From Desulfolutivibrio sulfodismutans DSM 3696 (lineage in GTDB: Bacteria > Desulfobacterota > Desulfovibrionia > Desulfovibrionales > Desulfovibrionaceae), in the NCBI RefSeq assembly GCF_013376455.1, contig NZ_CP045504.1, positions 744,001-808,000 of the forward strand: DNA of 64,000 bases, written 5' to 3'. The position numbers and the translations under genes were made by a program. Within the stretch, counting starts at the first letter, position 1; each line of letters starts with the position of its first letter. Below, piece by piece: positions 37,201 through 45,724 of the stretch. The notes below the pieces were generated by a model. That model saw only the letters and a list, made by a program, of their open reading frames with translations, was not told the origin of the DNA and made no database searches.

Positions 37201-37795
37201 GGCCCGCTTCCTTGCAGATGTCGTTATAGCCGTCGGACACGGCCGCGCGTACCTCGGCGGGCATGTCCACGGACAAAATGGCCGCCTGCACCAGGACCGA
37301 CCGCTTGCGCAACTGGTCGATGCCCTCGGGGGAGGTGGCGAAACCTTCCACCACATTGTTGACGAAGGTGCGCAGGGGGATGAGCGTCCCTTCGGCGCGG
37401 CGTGCCGAAGCCTGGATCTCGTCGGCCAGGGAGCGCACGAATTTTTTCAGGAACTCCGGATCGCTGTTGATCTCATCGGCGTCCCAGGCGATGCGGGCGT
37501 ATTCATGGTCCACGGTGCTCCGGACCAGGGAGGCGTTGACCCTGGTTTCGTCGAGCACCTTGTGGAAGGCAATGGAGGAGACAGCCCGGAACTGGGGGGC
37601 GCGGATGCCTTCTACCTGGCTTATGAGAGCGGTGTTGTAATTCTTTCCGCCGACAAGCATTTCAGCTTCCTCACCGATGCCCACGATGTCGGCGCCGGTA
37701 AGGATAAGGGTGGTGGGCAGCTCGGCCGGTTTCGAAGCCGCCGGGGCTTTCCCGGGCTTTTTCTTCGGCTGTTTGGCTGCTTGCGCTTTGGCCAT
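34211..37795 (-). CDS. ppsA: phosphoenolpyruvate synthase, long form
   Basis: A 1194-residue enzyme converting pyruvate and ATP to PEP, AMP and phosphate. Domains: a Lys/Pro/Ala-rich start (about 1-25), ATP-binding PPDK N domain (VAVRSSAAGEDSRKKAFAGLQD), phospho-His domain (GGDTSHAAITSRELGIP, His near 531), and the PEP/pyruvate domain (DFKSNEYRNLLGG, IGSNDMTQMVL, catalytic GFCGQGVSN near 1030). E. coli PpsA has 792 residues; here about 230 charged helical residues are inserted after the LRAEFMLGNIGVHPSAL segment, plus N- and C-terminal extensions. ATG 37795 has AAGGAGGAG. It follows pyc by 85 bases. Confidence 0.95.
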   Translation of the reverse strand: MAKAQAAKQPKKKPGKAPAASKPAELPTTLILTGADIVGIGEEAEMLVGGKNYNTALISQVEGIRAPQFRAVSSIAFHKVLDETRVNASLVRSTVDHEYARIAWDADEINSDPEFLKKFVRSLADEIQASARRAEGTLIPLRTFVNNVVEGFATSPEGIDQLRKRSVLVQAAILSVDMPAEVRAAVSDGYNDICKEAGLEDVPVAVRSSAAGEDSRKKAFAGLQDTYLNIVGAQNVVDAYQWDCASAYNLRSMTYRREAILDAVSLAEQTGDPSIAEKAKKEWAIENTSLSVCLMRMINPVISGTAFSADTATGCRGTSRRDLVSIDASYGLGEAVVGGMVTPDKMYVFQRDDASEVVVRYMGYKDKKIVYEEGGGTKIVKVPDVEAYRWALSLAQAEEVARGVRNISRAYEGIIMDTEFCIDQSDRLWFVQARPETRWNEEFELHPQTIFMRRMEVKKKALAGAEVILEGNGASRGAGQGTVRFLRSALELNKVAKGDILAAERTDPDMVPGMRIASAILADVGGDTSHAAITSRELGIPAVIGIQRPETLRALDGQEVTVDGSRGLVYRGIIPLVEVGGEMDLSKLPDTKTKVGLILADVGQALFLSRLRDVSDFEVGLLRAEFMLGNIGVHPSALEAYDNGTLPHLVDHKLKELDARLSKIVREQLAGGYISVDVNLRKYVGLVTGLSGELDRLAEEQAGPKGADAVLAIHRKIRELDKKLDEHLELAARRLDVIKTSRDLETHVAVILGYWDELQEKSNDPDAVKRRYEVKHLVSQRVEAVKDEPLIVETLERIHAVRREVARQVGINSEIEDLAALPDKIKRQLFSRGFRSGKELYVQTLSQGLGLFAMAFHGKDIIYRTTDFKSNEYRNLLGGMLFEGFEDNPMLGYRGVSRNIHDWEIESFKLARGIFGGKNLQIMLPFVRTMEEARSMKRYLERVHKLVSGRDGLKIMLMSEIPSNAILAKQYIQEFDGFSIGSNDMTQMVLATDRDNPSLRHIYDEEDPAVVWALLVTIFTGQKYGKKVGFCGQGVSNSVILRGLVAIAGIVSASVVPDTYYQTKLDMASVEAEHLPVSKLGDWLSIQHVNRLRQLLAEHKYDHILKKYKTGHDLRDWYEGEMSRFAEQLRDNLDTQKAGFYRQEMESFRRLFHKPVIYSDWDWESTVFDALRQAGFSSYEEQEKALEAQRKKKW

Positions 37796-37880
37796 GCTCT
37801 CCTCCTTCAGAAGTTCCTGGCGTCCCCGGGGCATCGCCGCCGCGCCGCCGGGGTTGCGAGACCGGACGTATATGTCCGAA

Positions 37881-40800
37881 TCAGACTTTTTGTCCACAAA
37901 CCGGGCAGAACTTGTGGCTCTCATCGGCCACGGGCTCCTTGCAGGTGGGGCAGACGCGCAGCACCGGCCCAAGCTCCACCAGAAGCTCCCCTTCCTTGAC
38001 CGGGACCATCTTTTTGTCCTCGGCGAAATCGGCGGTCTTGAGCACCCGCTTGATCATGCCGTCCACCGGGGCCAGCACCGCCTTTTCCTGCTTCATGACC
38101 GAGATGTTGAAGAGTTCCTCGCCAGCCTTGACGTAGTCGTTGGGGCTGACGTGCATGACCCACAGGTCGCCGTTGCACGGGGCGGCCACATGGTAGGGGT
38201 TCTTGCCGTCGGCCATGGCCACAGCCGAGTCCACACGCCCCCTGGCCTCGGCCACCTGGACCTGATGGCTTAAAATCTCCGAGTCGAGCACGTAGCGCAC
38301 GATGGAAGCGCCGCGCACGTCGGGCTGGGAGATGTCCAGGATGGCCATATGGTGGGGCTTGCCCAGGCTGTCCTCGAACATGAGCTCCTGGCCGGGCTCC
38401 AGCCCCTCGAACCACACGTCCAGGGGCAGGCGGTTGGGATCGCCGTATTTGGCCTTAAACGCGATGGTCTTCAGGGCGTCGGCCGGATGGTTCAGGTACA
38501 TGACGAACTCCTCGTCCGTGGGGATGCGGTCGAGGTGCAGATGCAGGGCCTTGAACTCCGCAGCGAGGTCCGTGTCGCCCAAAGACAGGAGGGGCGAGAT
38601 TTCGGTGCGCCTGGCGATGGCCTGGGGGTATTCCGGACCAAAGGCGCTTTCGTAGACCCAGTCGGCCGGGAATCCCAGGGGCAGACGGCCGTATTTGCCC
38701 AAAAGCAGGTCGCGGAAGGCGTCGTTGCAGTTGGAATACAGTTGCAAGCGGTCTTCCTTTACGGCCGGGGTCAGGGACTTCTCCGGGGTCTCGGTGACGG
38801 TTTTGAGAACCTCCAGCATGTCCCGCACGGCCCGCTCGCCCCCGGCCTTATAGGCCCCGGTCACGGCCAGAAAGGCCGTGTTCCAGGTGATCTGCGAACC
38901 CGGGGTGACGTCGTGGTAGCGCACGATCTTGCGGGTTCCAGCCAGGAACTTGAGCATGTAGGGCAAAAGGTGGATGTAGCCCTGCTTGAGCGCCCCTTCC
39001 TGGGAGGACGAGGTGGCCCCGCCGGGCATGCCGTGCTCCACCACGTCGTAGTCGATGCCCTGGAAGTACGGCGCGGTGTAACGGTCGTAATAGGGCATGA
39101 TCTGCTTGAGCACGAAGTTGCAGGTGCGGATCATCTCCCGGTTGTCCTCGCTTAAGCAGACCGGAACTCCCAGATCCTGTTCGATGTAGGCCGCTGTGGA
39201 CAGGATCTCGCCCTGGCCGTACCAGCGCACGCTGGCTCCGATGGCCGTATCCACGATGTGCGCCCCGGCCTTGGCCGCCTCGCCCACGGCCGGGACGAAC
39301 AGCCCGTCCGTGTAGTGGCGGTGGTAGTCGATGACCAGATCCGGATATTTTGTGCGGATGGCCGTGACCAACTCGCGGATGAACCGGGGGGGGCACATGC
39401 CGGCCATGTCCTTGAGGGCCAGGATGATCCGGCGCGAGGCCTTGCGCTTGCTGACCCCGGCCACCTGGGCGGTCATGGCCAGGATCTCCTCCAACACATC
39501 CATATAGTGGGCGGTGTCGAAGCCCTTGGCGAAGGACAGGGAGATGGCCGGTTCGAAGATGTTGGCCTCGGAGGCCAGGGCCACCTGGGCGAACGGCAAC
39601 ATGTTCTCAATATGGTTGAGAAAGTCGAAACAGCGGATGATGTCGTAATGCTCGCAGATCATCTCGCCGGTTAGGCGCATAAGGTTTTTGGGCTGGGGTT
39701 TGTAACCCAGGACGTTGGTGGAGCGAATGAGAATCTGCTTGAGGGTCTTTGGCGCAAAACGGTTCCAGGCCGCCGCCTCGGAAAACGGATAGGTCATGTT
39801 GGCCATCATGGCCACATGGAAGTGCGCGCCGCCGCCATTTTCCAGGGCGAAAAAGCCGCAGTTGTCCAGGTAGGGGCCGATGAGCTCGTCCTCGGCCTGC
39901 CGGAAGCGGTTGCCGCTGTTGGACTGGGTGATGTCGCGCGTGGTGGTGTCCACGAAATGGACCCGGCCCGAGTCGCGCAGGCAGTCCAAAAGCGCCGTGC
40001 GGTCGCCGCGCGGATAGACCGGGATGTGCTTTTTGAAATCAATGGTGGGCATGGCCGGATGGAAGCGGCCCAGCCGGAAATCCCCGCGCGAGCGGTATTT
40101 GCCCAAAAGGACGTGGGGGTTCGAGCCCAGGGCGGAGATTTCGCAGGCCAGCCAGGCCAGGCGCATGGCCTCGGGCTCCTCGTCCTGGTATTCGAGCAAC
40201 TCCGGGGAATTGGCCACGAACGTGGTGTCGAAGTCCCCGGCCAGAAAACGCGGATGGCGCAGGATCTGGCGGTGATACGGAATGGTCGTCTTGAGCCCGC
40301 CGATGATGTATTCGCGCAAGGCCCGCATCATCACGGCGCAGACCTTGTCCCAGTCCTTGCCGTAGGAAATGAGCAGCGCCCCGGCCGAATCGTACTGCGA
40401 AGGGAACTCGTATCCGGCCGACAGGCAGGAATCCAGGCGGATGCCCTGCCCCCCGGGCGAAACGTAGCGGGTCACGAAACCGGAATTCGGCGCGAAGTCA
40501 TTGCGGGGATCCTCGCAATTGATGCGGCCCTGCATGGCGTGCAAAAAGGGCCTGGTGTCGCGCTTGTTGAACCGCAGCTTGCCCCCGAAGGCGATGTTGA
40601 TCTGCTCTTCCACCAGGTCCACGCCGTAGCGGCATTCAGTGATGCCGTGCTCGACCTGCAGGCGGGTGTTGACCTCAATGAGATACGGCGTTCCCGCGGC
40701 GTCCACCAGAAACTCCACCGTGGCCAGGGAGTGGTAGCCCGAGGCCCGCACCAGGCGCACGGAATATTCCTTGAGGCGTTCGCGCAGTTCGGCGGTCATC

Positions 40801-41576
40801 CCCGGCCACGGCGACGGGGTGATCTCCACCAGCTTTTGGTGGTTGCGCTGCACGGAGCAATCGCGTTCGTCAAAGGCGAAGACATTGCCATGCATGTCCG
40901 CCGCCACCTGGATCTCGATGTGGCGCACGGAGGTCAGAAGCTTTTCCACAAACAGCCGGGGATTGCCAAAGGAGGCCTGGGCCATGGCCGAGGCCTTGCT
41001 AAAGGCCGCCTCAAGCTGCTTGGGATCGTGGATTTCGTAGATGCCCCGGCCGCCGCCGCCGCCCTCGGCCTTGAGCATGATGGGGAAGCCGATCTTTTTG
41101 GCTACCTCGCGGGCCTCGGGAATGCTCACCGCGCCCTCGGAACCGGGCACCACGGGAACGTCCAGCTTCATGGCCAGCTTGCGCACCTCGACCTTGTTGC
41201 CGAGCTTGAGCATGGCGTCGGAGGTGGAGCCGATGAAAATGATGCCGGCCTCCTGGCACCGTTGTGGAAAGGAGGCATCCTCGGAGGCGAATCCCCATCC
41301 GGGATGGATGGCCACCACATCCTTGGCCTTGGCCATCTTGATGATGGTGTCCAGATCTAGATAGGCCCGGGGATTGGCCCCGAGAAGAAGCAGTTCGTGA
41401 GCCCCGGCCACGGCTGGCGAGGTCAGGTCCACATCGGTGACGGTCAACACAGGGACGGCGCGCAGGCGTTCGCGTATGGATCGGAGTACGCGCCTGGCCG
41501 AAATTCCCCGGTTTACAACTAAAATCTTCTTGCCTTCGACCTCGGACAGCACTTCGTCGAACGTCTTGATTGCCAT
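37881..41576 (-). CDS. pyc: pyruvate carboxylase with C-terminal zinc ribbon
   Basis: A 1231-residue single-chain pyruvate carboxylase (pyruvate + bicarbonate + ATP to oxaloacetate). Order: biotin carboxylase with KAEGGGGGRGI, FDERDCSVQRNHQKLVE and EVNTRLQVEHGITE; carboxyltransferase with TTRDITQSNSGNRFRQ, KDMAG and a DYHRHYTDG metal motif; and a biotinyl domain whose motif is VMKQ instead of the usual AMKM (Lys near 1162). Unusually it ends with a CxxC-x(n)-CxxC zinc ribbon (VCPTCKEP and FCPVCGQKV, about 1209-1231). ATG 41576 follows GGGGAG. Lies between birA and ppsA. Confidence 0.96.
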   Translation of the reverse strand: MAIKTFDEVLSEVEGKKILVVNRGISARRVLRSIRERLRAVPVLTVTDVDLTSPAVAGAHELLLLGANPRAYLDLDTIIKMAKAKDVVAIHPGWGFASEDASFPQRCQEAGIIFIGSTSDAMLKLGNKVEVRKLAMKLDVPVVPGSEGAVSIPEAREVAKKIGFPIMLKAEGGGGGRGIYEIHDPKQLEAAFSKASAMAQASFGNPRLFVEKLLTSVRHIEIQVAADMHGNVFAFDERDCSVQRNHQKLVEITPSPWPGMTAELRERLKEYSVRLVRASGYHSLATVEFLVDAAGTPYLIEVNTRLQVEHGITECRYGVDLVEEQINIAFGGKLRFNKRDTRPFLHAMQGRINCEDPRNDFAPNSGFVTRYVSPGGQGIRLDSCLSAGYEFPSQYDSAGALLISYGKDWDKVCAVMMRALREYIIGGLKTTIPYHRQILRHPRFLAGDFDTTFVANSPELLEYQDEEPEAMRLAWLACEISALGSNPHVLLGKYRSRGDFRLGRFHPAMPTIDFKKHIPVYPRGDRTALLDCLRDSGRVHFVDTTTRDITQSNSGNRFRQAEDELIGPYLDNCGFFALENGGGAHFHVAMMANMTYPFSEAAAWNRFAPKTLKQILIRSTNVLGYKPQPKNLMRLTGEMICEHYDIIRCFDFLNHIENMLPFAQVALASEANIFEPAISLSFAKGFDTAHYMDVLEEILAMTAQVAGVSKRKASRRIILALKDMAGMCPPRFIRELVTAIRTKYPDLVIDYHRHYTDGLFVPAVGEAAKAGAHIVDTAIGASVRWYGQGEILSTAAYIEQDLGVPVCLSEDNREMIRTCNFVLKQIMPYYDRYTAPYFQGIDYDVVEHGMPGGATSSSQEGALKQGYIHLLPYMLKFLAGTRKIVRYHDVTPGSQITWNTAFLAVTGAYKAGGERAVRDMLEVLKTVTETPEKSLTPAVKEDRLQLYSNCNDAFRDLLLGKYGRLPLGFPADWVYESAFGPEYPQAIARRTEISPLLSLGDTDLAAEFKALHLHLDRIPTDEEFVMYLNHPADALKTIAFKAKYGDPNRLPLDVWFEGLEPGQELMFEDSLGKPHHMAILDISQPDVRGASIVRYVLDSEILSHQVQVAEARGRVDSAVAMADGKNPYHVAAPCNGDLWVMHVSPNDYVKAGEELFNISVMKQEKAVLAPVDGMIKRVLKTADFAEDKKMVPVKEGELLVELGPVLRVCPTCKEPVADESHKFCPVCGQKV

Positions 41577-41638
41577 GCCGCTCCCCACGCGTTTTTCGAG
41601 CGCGCGTCGCACAGTCTAAATGGTCGCCCAGCGGGAAA

Positions 41639-42571
41639 TCAGGTCAAAGGAGGGGCAATACCGCCGGAATGGATCACGCATTCGCGGTTTGTTCCGTCCA
41701 CCCGGCGCATCAGCCGAAGCCCCCCGTCCTCGGCCAGTCCTAGGACACGCGCCATGTAGACGTCCGATCCGCCTTCGCGGACAAGCACCTCCCGGCCGAG
41801 AAAGGCCAGTCTGCGCTCAATCCGTGCCACAGGCGGGAAAGAACATGTCGCTGTAACGCAATCGTGATAGCAGGTTTGCAGGAACTTCACAAGGTCGACG
41901 GTAAAGGGGACCGGCCCGGGAAAACACCCTGATTCTGCCAGGGAACCCGCCGGGAAGGCATGGTCCGGGCGCAGATTTTCTTTGCCCGGGGCGCTTGAAA
42001 GATTGATGCCCACCCCGGCCAGCACCCGTCCGCCGCGCTCCTCAAGAAGCGTCCCGCCCACTTTTTTTTCTCCGGCCAAAAGGTCGTTGGGCCATTTGAA
42101 GCTGGCGGCGACGCCCTTGCCCGACAGGAATTTCGCCAATAAAAAACCGACGAACACCGGCAGAAAACTCTCCGGCCCCGGGACGCCCCCAGGCCAGGCT
42201 ATCGCGGCGTAGACGTTTCCCGGCGGCGAATCCCACACCCGGCGCATCTGCCCCCGCCCCCCGCGTTGGGAGACGGCCAGGACAACGTCCCAGGGGGCCA
42301 TGTCCCCGGCCCGGATCAGGTTCCAGGCCACGTCCAGGGCCGATCCGCACGGGCCGCACACCGTAAGCTGCGGCCCGTCCCGGCCAGTCCCGGACATCCC
42401 GGCCGACGCCAGAAAGCGTATGCCCGAAGCCCCCGCCTCCTCGACAAAGCCGCCTCCGCCGCGCATCATCTCCATGCCTTCCGCCCAGGCCGGATGGCAC
42501 GCGGCCAGGATCTCGGGGGTCAGATCATCGGCCTGGCCGAACGGGTCATGGCTCAAAATCCGGATTCTCAC
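41639..42571 (-). CDS. birA: biotin--protein ligase
   Basis: A 310-residue ligase without the DNA-binding wHTH of E. coli BirA. The catalytic core has SQRGGRGQMRRVWDSPPGN, KWPNDLLAGEKKVGGTLLEERG and VLAGVGINL. The first 70 residues form a novel N-terminal part of unknown role. The C-terminal SH3-like cap is present (LGREVLVREGG). Start is a GTG (42571) with GGAGGG upstream. It ends 62 bases before pyc, the obvious biotinylation substrate. Confidence 0.92.
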   Translation of the reverse strand: MRIRILSHDPFGQADDLTPEILAACHPAWAEGMEMMRGGGGFVEEAGASGIRFLASAGMSGTGRDGPQLTVCGPCGSALDVAWNLIRAGDMAPWDVVLAVSQRGGRGQMRRVWDSPPGNVYAAIAWPGGVPGPESFLPVFVGFLLAKFLSGKGVAASFKWPNDLLAGEKKVGGTLLEERGGRVLAGVGINLSSAPGKENLRPDHAFPAGSLAESGCFPGPVPFTVDLVKFLQTCYHDCVTATCSFPPVARIERRLAFLGREVLVREGGSDVYMARVLGLAEDGGLRLMRRVDGTNRECVIHSGGIAPPLT

Positions 42572-42651
42572 CGTGGAAAAACCCTCCTCGCCCGGGCCGT
42601 GGGCTGGACCTCGGGACCATCCTGGTTCAGAAAGAGGATGGAGGCGGCCAC

Positions 42652-43788
42652 ATGGACATCCATCTCGTCGGCGGCGCGGTGCGCGACCTGATCCTTGGCC
42701 GCGCGGTGACGGACAGGGACTATCTGGTCCTTGGGGCCGAGCCGGACGAGTTTGTACGCCGCCACCCCACGGCCCGGCAAGTGGGCAAATCCTTTCCCGT
42801 TTTTTTGCTGGGAGGCAGCCAGTACGCCTGGCCGCGCGGCGGGAGCCTTGCAAGCGACCTGGCCGCCCGGGATCTGACCATAAACGCCCTGGCCCTGGGG
42901 GTCTCTCCCGGCGTGGCCGGCCAGGTGACCGCCCATCCCCTGGCCTTCCCGGATCTGGGACACCGCATCCTGCGGCCCTGCTCGCCCGCATCCCTGGCCG
43001 ACGATCCGGCCCGGGTCTTTCGCGCGGCCCGCTTCGCCGCCCAATTGCCGGACTTTTCGCCCCATCCCGGGCTTGTGGCCGACATGGCCGAAACGGCCCG
43101 GTTGCGGGCATTTTCCGAACTTTCCCCGGAGCGGGTGGGGGGCGAGGTCCAAAAGGCCCTGGCCGCCCCCCGGCCGGGACGGTTCCTGGCCCTGCTCAAC
43201 ACAGCAAAAAGCCTCGATCCCTGGTTTCGCGAGTTGTGCCAGGCGGACGAGATTCCCGCCGGCCCCCTGCCCTGGCACGACAAAAGCGTGCTCGGACACG
43301 TCATCCAGGTCATGGACCGGCTGGCGGGCAATCCCCTGGCCGTGTGGATGGCCCTGTGCCACGACCTGGGCAAAACCACCACGCCGCGACAAACCTGGCC
43401 CCGCCACCTTGGGCACGACGCCCGGGGAGAGGACATGGCCCTGGAACTCGGCGCCCGGCTGCGGCTTCCCGGAAAGTTCCTCCGGGCGGGCGCGCTGGCC
43501 TGCCGCCTGCACATGAAGGCCGGACGCTATATGGCCATGCGTCCCGGCCCCCGGGTGGACCTCCTGGATCGCCTGTGGCGGGAAGGCCTTTTCGACGCGA
43601 TGTTTTCCCTGGCCGCAGCCGACCATCAAGACGATGCCCCACTCCGCCTCCAGGCCGCCCGGCGCGACCTCGACGCCATGCTGGCCGTGCATCTGCCCGA
43701 GTCCCTGCAAAACCTTGGCGCGGCATCGGGTGAACGGTTGCGCCTGCTGCGCTGTCTGGCCCTGGCCGACCTCCCCGCCCCGCCCTGA
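42652..43788 (+). CDS. tRNA nucleotidyltransferase (CCA-adding) / poly(A) polymerase family
   Basis: A 378-residue class II nucleotidyltransferase: LVGGAVRDLILGR, metal-binding DRDYLVLG, RDLTINALAL, the neck motif DDPARVFRAARFAA, and a C-terminal HD domain (LCHDLGKTTTP). Length and HD domain match bacterial Cca proteins of the E. coli type; an A-adding or poly(A) role cannot be excluded from sequence alone. ATG 42652 has GGAGG seven bases upstream. Divergent from birA. Confidence 0.88.
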   Translation: MDIHLVGGAVRDLILGRAVTDRDYLVLGAEPDEFVRRHPTARQVGKSFPVFLLGGSQYAWPRGGSLASDLAARDLTINALALGVSPGVAGQVTAHPLAFPDLGHRILRPCSPASLADDPARVFRAARFAAQLPDFSPHPGLVADMAETARLRAFSELSPERVGGEVQKALAAPRPGRFLALLNTAKSLDPWFRELCQADEIPAGPLPWHDKSVLGHVIQVMDRLAGNPLAVWMALCHDLGKTTTPRQTWPRHLGHDARGEDMALELGARLRLPGKFLRAGALACRLHMKAGRYMAMRPGPRVDLLDRLWREGLFDAMFSLAAADHQDDAPLRLQAARRDLDAMLAVHLPESLQNLGAASGERLRLLRCLALADLPAPP

Positions 43789-43793
43789 TCCCT

Positions 43794-43809
43794 CGGCCCG
43801 ATCCCTGCA
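43794..43809 (+). promoter_or_regulatory. weak candidate sigma-54 promoter upstream of flgE
   Basis: CGGCCCGATCCCTGCA has GG-N10-GC spacing and lies about 235 bases before flgE, just after the Cca stop. Hook genes are often sigma-54 dependent, but the match is imperfect. Confidence 0.25.
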
Positions 43810-44001
43810 TCTTCCTGTCGGCAAGAGGCAAAGTCTTCCTCCCCCCATGGCCCGGACACATCCATGCCGCGCCGGGGGTCGCAGGGGGACCAGGCGTCAT
43901 GTCCTGCGGGAATGCCGCCTGGCAGTGGCGATCCATCTCCGGAGATGGACGACGCAGGCCTTGGGATACCGACGAAACGGCCGGTTAGCCGGGCTGGACA
44001 T

Positions 44002-44020
44002 GGCGGCAAGTTTTGCCGCC
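44002..44020 (+). other. hairpin just upstream of flgE
   Basis: GGCGGCAA/TTGCCGCC, 8-bp perfect stem with a three-base loop, 22 bases before the flgE start; no T-run on the plus strand. Confidence 0.5.
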
Positions 44021-44042
44021 GGAAGAACAGGGAAGGTGGCGT

Positions 44043-45614
44043 ATGGGAGCATTGTGGACAGGCGTGACGGGGCTTACGACCTACAGTCGAAGCATCAGCG
44101 TGACCAGCAACAATCTGGCCAACGTCAATACCATCGGCTACCGGAGATCCTATGCCCTTTTTGAGGATCTCATGAGCCAGACAGCCACATCCTCATCGGG
44201 AAATTCCCAGGTGGGCCTGGGCGTGCAACTCTCCAACATCCTCAACAGCTATCAGGTCGGAGGAATGGAGGCCACCACCACCAGCACGAACATGGCCATC
44301 CAGGGCGACCGGGGATTTTTCCAGGTCCGCGACTCCGGATCGGGAAATCTGTATTATACCCGGGCCGGGGCCTTTCAATTCGACAGCAGCGGCTATCTCG
44401 TGGACACCAACGGCTTCCGGGTGCAAGGCTGGGCCGTGGACCAGGACGCGGTGGCCGCCGCCGAGGCCAGCGGCGCCACGTTGTCCTCAACGCCCACCAC
44501 GGGCGGCGTGACGGATATCCTGCTCAACCAGTTGCGCATCGACGGCAGGGCCACCTCCAGCATCTCCGTCATCTCCAACCTCGATTCCACCACGGAAAGC
44601 CGGGTCAACGACCCCGACAATCCGTTTTTCACCATGTTTGAAAGCTACAACTACGATAGCACGGATCCTGACGCCTCCCTGGTCTCCAACGCCTCCTACC
44701 AGACCAGCCTTACCGTCTACGACTCCGAAGGCCAGCAACACGAGCTGACCGTCTCCTACAGTAAGGCTCTGGGGGAAGACGGCAAGGAATACTGGGAATA
44801 CATGGTATCCATGGACCCCGAGGAGGATGGCCGGGCCATAACCGCCGGGACGTCCAAGGCCGGGGTGCTCATGATCGGCACCCTGACCTTCAACGACGAC
44901 GGCACCATGGACAACATGACCGCCTTCACCCTGTCGGATGAGGCATCCAACGCCTCATCCCTCAACAGTTGGGTTGCCGCGGATCTCACGGCCGGAGGGC
45001 TGCCGGAATTCTCGGCCACATTCCTGAGCGCTTCGGGAGGCGGCGCCCTGGAACCCGTCACCATGTCCACGAACCTGGGCATCAGCTCCGCAAACGGATG
45101 GGGCTCCTCCATGCCCGCGACAGCGGCAGACGTGGGCACAGCTACGAGCAACACCCTGGGGTTCAACACCTCCGACGTCACCCTGGCCTACAACGCCACG
45201 ACCAACTACGCCACCACCTCCTACACCCAGACGACCAGCCAGAACGGGTATGCCGAAGGCTATCTGCTCGACGTCTCGGTGGATGCGGAAGGCGTTGTGA
45301 TTGGAAATTTCAGCAACGGTGAGGAAGTCGGACTCTACGTCGTGGCCCTGGCGGATTTCGTCAATCCCGACGGCCTTCGGCGGGAGGGCAACAACCTGTT
45401 TTCCTCGACAACGGAAGCCGGGAACAAGATCGAGGGCGTTGCCGGAACGGGCATCTTCGACGAGATCGCAGGGAGCACCCTGGAATCCTCCAATGTGGAC
45501 ATGGCCACGGAAATGGTCATGCTCATCACCGGGCAGCGGGCCTTGCAGTCCAATACCAAGGTGGTCACCACGGCGGACGAAATGATGAAGAAGGCCCTGG
45601 AGATCAAGCATTGA
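44043..45614 (+). CDS. flgE: flagellar hook protein FlgE
   Basis: A 523-residue hook protein. The N-terminal rod domain (ALWTGVTGLTTYSRSISVTSNNLANVNTIGY) and the C-terminal one (STLESSNVDMATEMVMLITGQRALQSN with the D0 helix) frame variable central D1/D2 domains rich in Ser, Thr and Asn. ATG 44043 has GGAAGG upstream. No other flagellar gene is visible in the window, so flgE stands alone here, with two glycosyltransferases downstream on the opposite strand. Confidence 0.95.
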   Translation: MGALWTGVTGLTTYSRSISVTSNNLANVNTIGYRRSYALFEDLMSQTATSSSGNSQVGLGVQLSNILNSYQVGGMEATTTSTNMAIQGDRGFFQVRDSGSGNLYYTRAGAFQFDSSGYLVDTNGFRVQGWAVDQDAVAAAEASGATLSSTPTTGGVTDILLNQLRIDGRATSSISVISNLDSTTESRVNDPDNPFFTMFESYNYDSTDPDASLVSNASYQTSLTVYDSEGQQHELTVSYSKALGEDGKEYWEYMVSMDPEEDGRAITAGTSKAGVLMIGTLTFNDDGTMDNMTAFTLSDEASNASSLNSWVAADLTAGGLPEFSATFLSASGGGALEPVTMSTNLGISSANGWGSSMPATAADVGTATSNTLGFNTSDVTLAYNATTNYATTSYTQTTSQNGYAEGYLLDVSVDAEGVVIGNFSNGEEVGLYVVALADFVNPDGLRREGNNLFSSTTEAGNKIEGVAGTGIFDEIAGSTLESSNVDMATEMVMLITGQRALQSNTKVVTTADEMMKKALEIKH

Positions 45615-45641
45615 TGCCGCGCGCCTGAACTCCGCGCCCGG

Positions 45642-45655
45642 GTATCTCGAGATAC
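45642..45655. repeat. 14-bp perfect palindrome after flgE
   Basis: GTATCTCGAGATAC, 28 bases after the flgE stop, between convergent genes. It may work as a weak terminator or a protein-binding site. Confidence 0.5.
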
Positions 45656-45724
45656 GTTTATTGAAACACGTCTCCTCGCGATATTCGGCCACAGGGCGCA
45701 GTTCCGGAGAATGGAGATTTTTTT

